From: Alphaproteobacteria bacterium
GTDB taxonomy: Bacteria > Pseudomonadota > Alphaproteobacteria > Reyranellales > Reyranellaceae
Assembly (NCBI GenBank): GCA_016869975.1
Contig: VGCZ01000001.1
Span: 121,328 to 185,327, forward strand
DNA: 64,000 bases
Direction of reading: 5' to 3'
Below are positions 15,861 through 24,842 of this stretch, one piece after another. Made by a program: the position numbers and the translations under genes. A model generated the notes under the pieces. The model ran no database searches. It worked only from the letters and a program-made list of their open reading frames with translations, and was not told the origin of the DNA. Position 1 is the first letter of the stretch, and each line of letters starts with the position of its first letter.

Positions 15861-18533
15861 ATGGCCAACAACGTCGTCGTCGTCGAGTCGCCGGCCAAGG
15901 CGAAGACCATCGGTAAGTACCTTGGCCCCGGCTACACGGTGCTGGCCAGCTTCGGCCATGTCCGGGACCTCCCGTCCAAGGACGGATCGGTGCGTCCCGA
16001 CGAGGATTTCGCCATGGACTGGGAGGTCGACTCCCAGTCGCAGAAGCGCGTCAATGACATTGCCCACGCCGTCAAGGGCGCCAAGACTCTTTATCTGGCG
16101 ACCGACCCCGACCGCGAGGGTGAGGCGATCTCCTGGCACGTGCGCGACATCCTCGCGCACAAGAAAGCCTTGGCCGGCGTGCAGGTGCGGCGCGTCGCCT
16201 TCAACGCCATCACCAAGCAGGCAGTGCAGGAGGCGATCGCGCATCCCCGCGACATCGACCAGCCGCTGGTCGACGCTTATCTGGCGCGCCGCGCGCTCGA
16301 CTATCTGGTGGGCTTCACGCTCTCGCCCGTCTTGTGGCGCAAGCTGCCGGGCAGCCGCTCAGCCGGGCGCGTGCAGTCCGTCGCGCTGAGGCTGATCTGC
16401 GAGCGCGAGGCCGAAATCGAGGCCTTCAGGGCACGTGAGTACTGGACCATCGACGCACTGTTCGACACCGCGCGCGGCCAGTCGTTCAAGGCACGGCTGA
16501 CGCATCTCAACGGCCAGAAGCTCGACAAGTTCGACATTCCGACCGAGGCGCAGGCGCTGGCCGCCAAGGCGCAGATCGAGCATCGCGCCTTCACGGTGGT
16601 GAGCGTCGATCGCCGCCAGGTCCGGCGCAACCCGCCACCGCCCTTCATCACGTCGTCCCTGCAAATGGAGGCCTCGCGCAAGCTGGGCTTCGGCGCCGCG
16701 CACACCATGCGCATCGCCCAGCGCCTCTATGAAGGCGTCGACATCGGCGGCGAGACGGTGGGCCTGATCACCTACATGCGCACCGACGGCGTCGATCTGG
16801 CGCCCGAGGCGCGCACGCAGACACGCCGCCTGATCGAGCAGCGCTACGGCAACGAGTACGTGCCGGAGAAGCCGCGCTTCTATTCCAGCAAGGTCAAGAA
16901 CGCGCAGGAAGCGCACGAGGCGATCCGCCCGACCGACCTGTTCCGCACGCCCGACGAGCTGGCGCGCCATCTCGACAAGGACCAGCTGCGTCTCTACGAG
17001 CTGATCTGGAAGCGCACCGTGGCCTGCCAGATGGAAAGCGCGGTGTTCGACCAGGTCACGGTCGATCTCGAATCCGGTGACAAGAACGTGCGCCTGCGCG
17101 CCACGGGCTCGGTGCTGAAATTCGACGGCTTCCTCAAGCTCTACGAGGAAGGCCGCGACGACGAGGATGAGGAGAACGGCGCGCGCCTGCCCGATGTCAG
17201 CGAGGGCGAGGCGGTCAAGCGCAAGGACGTGATCGCCGAGCAGCATTTCACCGAGCCGCCGCCGCGCTATTCCGAGGCCAGCCTGGTGAAGAAGCTCGAG
17301 GAGCTCGGCATCGGCCGGCCCTCGACCTACGCCTCGATCATCGAGGTGCTGCAGGCGCGCAACTACGTGAAGATCGACCGCAAGCGCTTCGTCCCTGAGG
17401 ATCGCGGTCGCATCGTCACGGCGTTCCTGTCGAGCTATTTCACGCGCTACGTCGAGTACGGCTTCACCGCGCATCTCGAGGAATTGCTCGACGACATCTC
17501 GGGCGGCAGCGCCGACTGGCGCGCCGTGCTGCGCGAGTTCTGGCGTGAGTTCAAGGGCGCGGTCGACGGCACCAAGGAACTGCGCGTCAAGGACGTGCTC
17601 GACCAGCTCGACCTCGAGCTCGGCCCGCATTTCTTCCCGGAGCGCACCGACGGCAAGGACCCCAGGGGATGCCCGGCGTGTGGCACCGGCCGGCTCAACC
17701 TGAAGCTCGGCAAGTTCGGCGCCTTCATCGGCTGCTCGAACTATCCGGAGTGCCGCTATACGCGCAAGCTGGCGGTGGCCAACGACAACGCCGACGAGGG
17801 CGCGCTGGAAGGCCCGCGTCTGCTCGGCGAGGATCCCGCGACCGGCAAGCAGGTGAGCGTGCGCCAGGGCCCCTATGGCGCCTATGCCCAGCTCGGCGAA
17901 CCGGAGGGCAAGGACAAGCCCAAGCGCGCCTCGCTGCCCAAGGGCTACAACGCCGCCGAGGTCACGCTCGAGCAGGCGCTGGCGATCCTCGCACTGCCGC
18001 GCGAACTCGGGCCGCACCCCGAGACCGGACAGCCGATCGTCGCCGGTATCGGCCGTTTCGGCCCCTATGTGCGCCACGGCTCGACCTACAAGTCGATCCC
18101 GGGCGACGAGGACGTGCTGAGCATCGGCATGAACCGCGCCGTGGCGCTGCTCGCCGAGGCCAAGGGCCCCGGTCGCGGCCGCGCCGCGGTGACGCCGCTG
18201 CGCACGCTCGGGCCGCATCCCGAGGACCAGCAACCGGTCGAGGTCTATAGCGGGCGTTACGGCCCCTACGTGAAGCACGGCAAGGTCAACGCCACCTTGT
18301 CCAAGGACCTCACGCCCGAGAGCGTGACCCTGGAGCAGGCGCTGCCCCTGATCGCCGCGCGGGCCGCCGCCGGCGGCGGCAAGAAGCCGGCGCGTGGCAA
18401 AGCGGCGGCCAAGAAGAAGGCCGCGGCGCCCGTCGCTGAAGCCAAGCCCACCGCCAAGCCAAAAGCGGCCGCGAAAACCAAGAAGAAGGCGGCCCCCAAA
18501 TCGGCCAAGGCGCCGACCAAAGACGCCGCCTGA
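15861..18533 (+). CDS. topA: DNA topoisomerase I (type IA)
   Basis: The 890-residue enzyme relaxes negative supercoils through a transient 5'-phosphotyrosine. The Toprim domain runs from VVVESPAKAKTIGKYLG to ATDPDREGEAISWHVRDI (acidic triad D-x-D-x-E). The active-site Tyr is about residue 305 in GLITYMRTDGV. One four-cysteine zinc finger is visible (CPACGTGRLN to IGCSNYPEC, near residues 610-635). Two or three C-terminal repeats follow (GPHPETGQPIVAGIGRFGPY and similar), and a Lys/Ala/Pro-rich tail of about 60 residues ends the protein. I chose the ATG at 15861 over a GTG six codons upstream because the conserved N-terminus begins there. It is followed after 21 bp by rnr. Confidence 0.97.
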   Translation: MANNVVVVESPAKAKTIGKYLGPGYTVLASFGHVRDLPSKDGSVRPDEDFAMDWEVDSQSQKRVNDIAHAVKGAKTLYLATDPDREGEAISWHVRDILAHKKALAGVQVRRVAFNAITKQAVQEAIAHPRDIDQPLVDAYLARRALDYLVGFTLSPVLWRKLPGSRSAGRVQSVALRLICEREAEIEAFRAREYWTIDALFDTARGQSFKARLTHLNGQKLDKFDIPTEAQALAAKAQIEHRAFTVVSVDRRQVRRNPPPPFITSSLQMEASRKLGFGAAHTMRIAQRLYEGVDIGGETVGLITYMRTDGVDLAPEARTQTRRLIEQRYGNEYVPEKPRFYSSKVKNAQEAHEAIRPTDLFRTPDELARHLDKDQLRLYELIWKRTVACQMESAVFDQVTVDLESGDKNVRLRATGSVLKFDGFLKLYEEGRDDEDEENGARLPDVSEGEAVKRKDVIAEQHFTEPPPRYSEASLVKKLEELGIGRPSTYASIIEVLQARNYVKIDRKRFVPEDRGRIVTAFLSSYFTRYVEYGFTAHLEELLDDISGGSADWRAVLREFWREFKGAVDGTKELRVKDVLDQLDLELGPHFFPERTDGKDPRGCPACGTGRLNLKLGKFGAFIGCSNYPECRYTRKLAVANDNADEGALEGPRLLGEDPATGKQVSVRQGPYGAYAQLGEPEGKDKPKRASLPKGYNAAEVTLEQALAILALPRELGPHPETGQPIVAGIGRFGPYVRHGSTYKSIPGDEDVLSIGMNRAVALLAEAKGPGRGRAAVTPLRTLGPHPEDQQPVEVYSGRYGPYVKHGKVNATLSKDLTPESVTLEQALPLIAARAAAGGGKKPARGKAAAKKKAAAPVAEAKPTAKPKAAAKTKKKAAPKSAKAPTKDAA

Positions 18534-18554
18534 TCGAACAATGAAGAATCAGGA

Positions 18555-20828
18555 TTGAACAAGAAGACTCCCGTTCCTCTCCCCTCGCGCGATGACGTGC
18601 TGCGATTCATCCGCGAAAGTCCCGTTCCCGTCGGCAAGCGCGAGATCGCCAAAGCTTTCAATGTGAAGGGCGCCGACCGCGTGGCGCTCAAGCAGATGCT
18701 GCGCGACCTGCGCGCCGACGGCGCGGTGTCGCGTGGCACGCGGCGCGAGTTGATGGCGCCCGACTCGCTGCCCGAATACCTCGTGGTCGAGGTGATCGGC
18801 CCCGACGCCGACGGTGACGTGCAAGCCAGGCCGGCGCGCTGGAATGCCGACGACGGCAAGGCGCCGCCCGAGATCGTGCTGCTCGCCTCGCAGGACCACG
18901 CCGCGCCCGGTGCCGGCGACCGGTTGCTGGTGTCGCTGAAGAAGCGCGGCGCCAATCGCTACGAAGCCAAGATCGTGCGCAAGGTCGGCGCCGGCCCGCG
19001 CCGGCTCCTCGGCGTCTTCGAAGCGGCGCAAGAGACTCGCGGCCCCGGCATCGTGCGGCCAACCGACCGCAAGCTGCGCTTCGAGATCGCCATCGATGCC
19101 GCCGCGCGCGGCGGAGCCGAGCCCAACGACGTCGTCTGGGTCGAGCAACTCGGCGGGCCACTGGCGCGCCGCGGTCGCGTCGTCGAACGCGTCGGCTCGC
19201 TGTTCGAGCCGCGCACCGTCAGCCTGATCGCTATCGCCGCCAACGATATCCCGGTCGAGTTCGCCGAGGCCGCGCTCGACCAGGCTGCGACGAGCGGCCC
19301 GGCGCCGATGGGCGATCGCCTCGACCTGCGCGCCGTGCCCTTCGTCACCATCGACGGCGAGGACGCGCGCGACTTCGACGACGCGGTCTTCGCCGAACCC
19401 GATTCCGCCGCCGACAACGACGGCGGCTGGCGCCTGATGGTGGCGATCGCCGACGTCGCCTGGTACGTGCGCCCCGACGACGCGCTCGACCGCGACGCCT
19501 ATCGCCGCGGCAACTCGGTCTATTTCCCGGACCGCGTCGTGCCCATGCTGCCGGAGGAATTATCGAACGGCTGGTGCTCGCTACGCCCGCGCGAGGACCG
19601 GCCGGTGATGGTCGCGGAGATGTGGATCGACCGCGACGGCCGCATGCTGCGCCATCGCTTCCACCGCGCGATGATCCACTCGGCGGCGCGGCTGACCTAC
19701 ACCCGCATGCAGGCGGCGCGCGACGGCGAGCCCGACGACGAGCTCGGGCCGCTGATGGAGCTGGTGGTGGCGCCGCTCTACGGCGCCTACGCCGCGCTTG
19801 ACGCCGCGCGGCGCGCGCGCGGCACGCTCGACCTCGACCTGCCGGAGAAGCGCGCGGTGCTCGACGAGCGCGGGCGTATCGTCGAGTTCGGCGTGCGCCA
19901 GCGGCTCGACAGCCACAAGCTGATCGAGGAGTTCATGATCCTCGCCAACGTCGCCGCGGCAGAGACCTTGGAACAGCGCCACATGCCCTGCATGTACCGC
20001 GTGCACGACAAGCCCGATCCGCTGAAGCTCGAATCGCTGCGCCAGTTCCTCGGCTCGTTGAACATCGGCCTGCCGCCGGGGTTGAATCTCAGGCCCAAGG
20101 ATTTCGCGCGCGCGCTGGAGAAGGCGTCGGGCTTGCCGCACGAGCGGCTGGTCAGCGAGACCATCCTGCGCGGCCAGAGCCAGGCGATCTACAGCCCCGA
20201 CAATATCGGCCATTTCGGATTGGCGCTGCGGCGCTACGCGCACTTCACGTCGCCGATCCGCCGCTACGCCGATCTGCTGGTGCATCGCGGCCTGATCGCC
20301 GCGCTGCGCTTGGGCGAAGGTGGGCTGGCGCACGCCGAGGGCGCGAATTTCGCCGAGATGGGCGAGCACATCTCCCAGTGCGAACGGCGCGCCGTGGCCG
20401 CCGAGCGCGCGGCGATGGATCGCTACATGGCCGCCTACATGAGCGAGCGCGTCGGCGCCGAGTTCGCCGCGCGCGTATCAGGGGTCACGCGCTTCGGCCT
20501 CTTCGTGGCGCTCGACGACAGCGGTGCGCAGGGCCTGATCCCGATCAAGACGCTGGGGCAGGAGTACTTCAAGCACGACGAGCCCGGCCAGACGCTGGTC
20601 GGCGGCCGAAGCGGCATCACCTACCGACTAGGCGACGCACTGGTCGTCAAGCTACGCGAATGCGATGTCGCCACCGGCAGCCTGGTGTTCGAGCTGATCG
20701 ACAAGGTCGGCGGCGCGCCTCCGGTGCGGCCCGATTCTCGCCCCACGCGCGACGGCGCCAAACGCGGCCGGCATCCGACCAACCGCCCGGGCAAGCCGCC
20801 ACAGATCAAGCGCGGCCGACGTCGTTAG
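18555..20828 (+). CDS. rnr: Ribonuclease R
   Basis: The 757-residue 3'-5' exoribonuclease degrades structured RNA. It has an N-terminal winged-helix-like region (LPSRDDVLRFIRESP), cold-shock-like domains, and the RNB catalytic domain with DGEDARDFDDAVF near residues 266-278 (Asp cluster binding Mg2+). The RNB domain ends around HFTSPIRRYADLLVHRGL, then an S1 domain (ARVSGVTRFGLFVALDDSGA) and a basic tail follow. The start is unusual: the only start codon in the open frame after the topA stop region is TTG at 18555, which gives MNKKTPVPLPSRDD, matching the family N-terminus. An AGGA lies almost directly against it, so initiation may be weak. It is probably co-transcribed with topA. Confidence 0.95.
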   Translation: MNKKTPVPLPSRDDVLRFIRESPVPVGKREIAKAFNVKGADRVALKQMLRDLRADGAVSRGTRRELMAPDSLPEYLVVEVIGPDADGDVQARPARWNADDGKAPPEIVLLASQDHAAPGAGDRLLVSLKKRGANRYEAKIVRKVGAGPRRLLGVFEAAQETRGPGIVRPTDRKLRFEIAIDAAARGGAEPNDVVWVEQLGGPLARRGRVVERVGSLFEPRTVSLIAIAANDIPVEFAEAALDQAATSGPAPMGDRLDLRAVPFVTIDGEDARDFDDAVFAEPDSAADNDGGWRLMVAIADVAWYVRPDDALDRDAYRRGNSVYFPDRVVPMLPEELSNGWCSLRPREDRPVMVAEMWIDRDGRMLRHRFHRAMIHSAARLTYTRMQAARDGEPDDELGPLMELVVAPLYGAYAALDAARRARGTLDLDLPEKRAVLDERGRIVEFGVRQRLDSHKLIEEFMILANVAAAETLEQRHMPCMYRVHDKPDPLKLESLRQFLGSLNIGLPPGLNLRPKDFARALEKASGLPHERLVSETILRGQSQAIYSPDNIGHFGLALRRYAHFTSPIRRYADLLVHRGLIAALRLGEGGLAHAEGANFAEMGEHISQCERRAVAAERAAMDRYMAAYMSERVGAEFAARVSGVTRFGLFVALDDSGAQGLIPIKTLGQEYFKHDEPGQTLVGGRSGITYRLGDALVVKLRECDVATGSLVFELIDKVGGAPPVRPDSRPTRDGAKRGRHPTNRPGKPPQIKRGRRR

Positions 20829-20911
20829 GTTTTCGGGTCGCGCGGCAACGCGCCACGCCGCGCCAATGGGTCGCGATGGCCGGCGGCCGCCATCGGCTTA
20901 TGGTTCGTGCC

Positions 20912-21313
20912 ATGTCCGCCTCGGAACCCATCGCGCGACCGGTCCCGATCGACGACGGCGAACGCCGCGATCGATCGGCCGCAATGTGGCGCGGCTGGTG
21001 CCGGCGCTGCCCGCGCTGCGGCGAGCCGACGCTTTTCCGCGCCTTTCTTAAGATGGCGCCGGCCTGCGCCGCCTGCGGCGAGGATCTCGAACCCTTTCGC
21101 GCCGACGACGCACCGGCCTATTTCACCATCTTCATCATCGGCCACATCATCGTGCCGCTGGTGCTGATGGTCGAGCGCGGCTGGTCGCCCTCGCTGTGGG
21201 TGCACGCCCTGCTGTGGATCCCGGCCTCGTTGCTGCTCAGCCTGGCGTTGCTGCCGCGCATCAAGGGCGCCACCATCGGGCTGCTCTGGGCGCTGCGCTT
21301 CAAACCTCGGTGA
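20912..21313 (+). CDS. DUF983 family membrane protein
   Basis: The 133-residue protein carries two CxxC pairs (RRCPRCGEP and PACAACGED) of a zinc-ribbon type, the family hallmark ADDAPAYFTIFIIGHIIVPL, and a second hydrophobic helix (LLWIPASLLLSLALLPRI). DUF983 proteins are small inner-membrane proteins of unknown function, conserved in alphaproteobacteria right after rnr; the order here matches. In-frame ATGs at 20900 and slightly further upstream are possible starts. I took 20912 (MSASEPIAR) as the one nearest to the family N-terminus. Confidence 0.9.
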   Translation: MSASEPIARPVPIDDGERRDRSAAMWRGWCRRCPRCGEPTLFRAFLKMAPACAACGEDLEPFRADDAPAYFTIFIIGHIIVPLVLMVERGWSPSLWVHALLWIPASLLLSLALLPRIKGATIGLLWALRFKPR

Positions 21314-21363
21314 GCGTCGCGGCGCGTTGGATTCGCGCCTCTGTCCATGCTAATGGCACGACT

Positions 21364-21777
21364 GTGAAAAAATGCGAGTGCCCCGGCGGCACGTCGGGGG
21401 CTCGATTGAATCGTCTGTTCCATATCGTCGCGTTCGGCGCGGCGCTGCTCGCGGGCGCCACGGCGGCTCATGGCCAGTCGCAGACCTGGGCGACCTACGC
21501 CCACGACTCGGCGACCGGCAGGTGGGGACTGAGCTGGGGCCGGACTGACCGCCAGACGGCGATCAACGAGGCGCTGTCGCGCTGCGCGTCGGCGGGCTGC
21601 CGGGCGGGCAACGTCGTGCTGGCGCGCTGCATCGCGGTGGCGACTGGCACCCAGCGCGGCCCCGGCTTCGGTACCGGCAACAACGCCGAGACCGCTAAGG
21701 CTTACGCGCTCCAATTCTGCACCCGCGGACCCGCCGGCTCGACCTGCGAGGTCGACGCCGTACGCTGCGCCAACTGA
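21364..21777 (+). CDS. Secreted DUF4189-like protein
   Basis: The product is about 137 residues long and has a signal peptide ending ATAAHGQ. The mature domain contains TWATYAHDSATGRWGLSWG, AINEALSRCASAGCR and CIAVATG with paired cysteines. This resembles the DUF4189 family of small periplasmic proteins, whose role is unknown. No ATG is available. GTG at 21364 and TTG at 21406 are both in frame, and the TTG would start exactly at the signal peptide (MNRLFHIVAFG) behind a GGGGG stretch, so it may be the true start. The gene stands alone between the DUF983 and S41 protease genes. Confidence 0.72.
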   Translation: MKKCECPGGTSGARLNRLFHIVAFGAALLAGATAAHGQSQTWATYAHDSATGRWGLSWGRTDRQTAINEALSRCASAGCRAGNVVLARCIAVATGTQRGPGFGTGNNAETAKAYALQFCTRGPAGSTCEVDAVRCAN

Positions 21778-21963
21778 CCGCTGGACCGGACGGGCGGCGC
21801 CGCCTGTTCCACAGGACTGCGGCGATACGCCGTGGTTCCCGGCGCCGTCTGTGGTAAGCTGATATTGTCACGAAGCGTCCAGTCGAAGGCGCGGGATGAT
21901 GCGCGTGGGAAGATGGCGGCATTTCGTAGGACTGGCAAAGATCGCGGCGGTTGGAGCCGCAGG

Positions 21964-23514
21964 ATGACGCGGACTTTGGCGACCCTGATCGCCGCGGCCG
22001 GCGTCGCCTCGTGCCTGTCCTCCGACGGCCCCGCCACCAGCGCGCCGGTGCCCGGCCGCGACGTCTCGGCCGCCCGAGTGATGCTGGCGAGCTACCGTGC
22101 CATCGCCGACCGCTACATCGAGGAGCGCGATTTCCGCCGGCTGACGCTCGAGACCGTGCGCGGCGCGGCCGCGCTCGATCCCGAGCTGAAGCTCGACGAC
22201 CTCGGCGCCTCGCTGCGGCTGAGCGCCGGCGACCGCGTGCTTCTCGATCGCGCCGCGCCGACCTCGCCGGGCGACGCGCGCGCCTGGGCCGGCGTCGCCG
22301 CCGAGATGGTCGAGCAGCTGATCGGCGCGACGCCGCTGATGCGCGACACCACACGTGACCGCGTGGTCAAGGCGGCGTTGGACGCCGCCGCCAAGCAACT
22401 CGACAAGAACTCGCGCTACTCCGATCCGCAGGAGGCGCGCGACAACCGTTTCAACCGCGAAGGCGCTGGCGGCATCGGCGTCACGGTGCAGACCGAGAAC
22501 GACGCCACCGTGATCACCGCCGTGCAGGACGGCGCGCCGGCGGCGTTGGCCGGCATCAAGCCGGGCGACCGCATCGTCGGCGTCGACGGCGAGCGTGTCG
22601 CCGGCAAGCCGATGCGCGACGTCGTGCGCCTGCTGCGCGGCCGCATCGGCGAGCCGGTCGGCGTCACCGTGTTCCGTCCTTCGGCCGGCGCCGAGCTTGG
22701 CTTCGTCGTCCGCCGGGCGCTGATCATCCCGACCACGGTGAGCCTGGAGCGGCGCGGCAACATCGCGCTGATCAAGCTCAGCGGCTTCAACAGCGGCACG
22801 ACGGAGACGCTGCGCGCCACCTTGCAAAAGCTCAAGGCCGAGCCCGCCGGCGCGCTCGACGGCATCATCCTCGACATGCGCGGCAATCCCGGCGGCCTGC
22901 TCGACCAGGCGATCTCGGTCGCCGAATTGCTGCTCGACAACGGCTTGCTGCTGACCACCGACGGACGCCACCCGGACAGCCGCCAGACCTTCCGCTCGGG
23001 CAGCGGCGCGCTGCTCGAAGGCGTGCCGATGGTGGCGATCATGAACGGCCGCTCGGCCTCGGCCGCCGAGATCGTCGGCGCCGCGCTGCAGGATCGTGGC
23101 CGCGCCATCCTGGTCGGCAGCGCCTCCTACGGCAAAGGCACGGTGCAGACCGTGGTGCGCCTGCCCAACGAGGGTGAGTTGACCCTGACCTGGTCGCGCA
23201 TGCACGCGCCCTCGGGCTACGCCTGGCACGAGCTGGGTGTCTTGCCGACGGTGTGCACCAGCCGCTTCGGCGGGCCCGACACGCTGTCGGGCGAGCTCGA
23301 CGCGCGCGCCCAGGCGGTGCGCTCGACGCTCGCCGAGTGGCACGCCACGCGCAAGCTGCCGCCGGAGCGCATCAGCCGTCTGCGCGCCACCTGCCCGCCG
23401 GTCGACGACATGCCGGCCAAGGATCTCGACCTTGCCGAGCGGCTACTGAAGGATCGCCAGCTCTACGCCCGCGCGCTCAACTACGCCGCCGGCGCCATCG
23501 CCGAGCGGCGCTGA
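21964..23514 (+). CDS. S41-family C-terminal processing peptidase, probable lipoprotein
   Basis: The 516-residue protease begins MTRTLATLIAAAGVASCLSS, where VASC fits a lipobox, so it is probably anchored in the periplasm. After a helical region come a PDZ domain (about residues 165-250; GGIGVTVQTE to GIKPGDRIVGVDGER) and the S41 catalytic domain. The serine lies in MNGRSASAAEIVGAALQ and the lysine in GSASYGKGTVQTV, the Ser-Lys dyad of CtpA enzymes. It would trim or degrade periplasmic proteins at their C-termini. In-frame ATGs upstream (21913 and earlier) would bury the signal sequence, so I chose 21964, which has a GGAG site. The upstream 150 bp contain AT-richer sequence likely to hold the promoter. 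Confidence 0.92.
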   Translation: MTRTLATLIAAAGVASCLSSDGPATSAPVPGRDVSAARVMLASYRAIADRYIEERDFRRLTLETVRGAAALDPELKLDDLGASLRLSAGDRVLLDRAAPTSPGDARAWAGVAAEMVEQLIGATPLMRDTTRDRVVKAALDAAAKQLDKNSRYSDPQEARDNRFNREGAGGIGVTVQTENDATVITAVQDGAPAALAGIKPGDRIVGVDGERVAGKPMRDVVRLLRGRIGEPVGVTVFRPSAGAELGFVVRRALIIPTTVSLERRGNIALIKLSGFNSGTTETLRATLQKLKAEPAGALDGIILDMRGNPGGLLDQAISVAELLLDNGLLLTTDGRHPDSRQTFRSGSGALLEGVPMVAIMNGRSASAAEIVGAALQDRGRAILVGSASYGKGTVQTVVRLPNEGELTLTWSRMHAPSGYAWHELGVLPTVCTSRFGGPDTLSGELDARAQAVRSTLAEWHATRKLPPERISRLRATCPPVDDMPAKDLDLAERLLKDRQLYARALNYAAGAIAERR

Positions 23515-23536
23515 TTGGGACCGCCGGCGGTCCCAG

Positions 23537-24730
23537 TTACTCGGCCGCCTGCCGCAACGACCCCTTCGCCAGCTGCTGCTCGACCAGCGTGACCCAGTAC
23601 GAGGCGCCCAGCGGCAGGATCTCGTCGTTGAAGTCGTAGCCGGGGTTGTGGACCATGCAGCTGCCTTCGCCGTCGCCGTTGCCGATCCAGATATAGGCGC
23701 CGGGCTTGGCCAGCAGCATCCAGGCGAAATCCTCCGAGCCCATCGCCGGCGTCGGGTTACGGTTGACGTTGGCCTCGCCCACCAGAGCTGCGGCGGCGCG
23801 CGCCGCCTTCTCGGTCTCGGCCTCGCTGTTGACCGTGGCGGGATAACGCCGCTCGTAGCGCCACTTGATGACCTCGGCGCCGAAGCCCGCCGCGACGTTG
23901 CGCGCGATCTTCTCGATGCGCGCCTCGATCATGTCCTGCACCTCCTTCTTGAAGGTGCGCACCGTGCCGCGCAGCACGCATTCCTGGGGGATCACGTTCC
24001 ACGTGTCGCCGGCGTGGATCTGCGTCGTCGACACCACCGCCGTTCCCATCGGATCGACATTGCGCGCCACGATCGACTGCAGCGCCGTCACGATGTGCGA
24101 GCCGACGACGACGGGATCGATGCCCTGATGCGGCATGGCGCCATGCGCGCCCACGCCCTTCACGACGATCTCGAAGATGTCGTAAGCGGCCATCATCGGG
24201 CCCGAGCGGATGGCGAAGCGGCCGGTCGGGATGCCGGGGATGTTGTGCATGCCGTAGACGTCGTCGCAGCGGAACTTGTCGAACAGCCCCTCCTCGACCA
24301 TGACGCGGCCGCCGCCCTCGTTCTCCTCCGCCGGCTGGAAGATGAAGTGGATCGTGCCGTCGAAATTGCGCGTCTCGGCGAGATACTTGGCGGCGCCCAG
24401 CAGCATGCAGGTGTGCCCGTCATGGCCGCAAGCGTGCATCTTGCCGGGGATGGTCGAAGCGTGGCCGAACTTGTTGGTCTCGTGCACGTCGAGCGCGTCC
24501 ATGTCGGCGCGCAATCCGATCGAACGGCCCGAGGTGCCGGAGCGCAAGGTGCCGATCACGCCGGTCTTGGCCAGGCCGCGATGCACCTCGATGCCCCAGG
24601 ATTCGAGCTTCTTGGCCACCACCTCGGCGGTGCGCACCTCCTCGAAGGCGGTCTCGGGATGGCTGTGGATGTCGTGACGCCAGGCCGTCATCTCGTCGTG
24701 GAAGTCGGCGATGCGGTTGATGACGGGCAT
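23537..24730 (-). CDS. M20-family amidohydrolase (hippurate/IAA-amino acid hydrolase type)
   Basis: The 397-residue metalloenzyme has RHDIHSHPETAFEE near the N-terminus, ACGHDGHTCMLLGAAKYL (metal ligands), FQPAEENEGGGRVM (catalytic Glu pair), a His in YGMHNIPG, and a final GSEDFAWML region, all in the M20D order. It hydrolyses N-acyl amino acids or similar amides in the cytoplasm. The ATG at 24730 is preceded by GGAG; an upstream in-frame ATG 17 codons away is less likely. It converges with the S41 protease gene and diverges from the thiolase-like gene. Confidence 0.94.
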   Translation of the reverse strand: MPVINRIADFHDEMTAWRHDIHSHPETAFEEVRTAEVVAKKLESWGIEVHRGLAKTGVIGTLRSGTSGRSIGLRADMDALDVHETNKFGHASTIPGKMHACGHDGHTCMLLGAAKYLAETRNFDGTIHFIFQPAEENEGGGRVMVEEGLFDKFRCDDVYGMHNIPGIPTGRFAIRSGPMMAAYDIFEIVVKGVGAHGAMPHQGIDPVVVGSHIVTALQSIVARNVDPMGTAVVSTTQIHAGDTWNVIPQECVLRGTVRTFKKEVQDMIEARIEKIARNVAAGFGAEVIKWRYERRYPATVNSEAETEKAARAAAALVGEANVNRNPTPAMGSEDFAWMLLAKPGAYIWIGNGDGEGSCMVHNPGYDFNDEILPLGASYWVTLVEQQLAKGSLRQAAE

Positions 24731-24842
24731 GGGTCGCTCCGGCTGCGAGAAGGTGCCCGGATCGTAGAGCGATACGGACAAGGGTCAAGCACGGCCAAGC
24801 ACGCGTCGACGATGCTATATCGGGCGCAAGGAGGACACACCC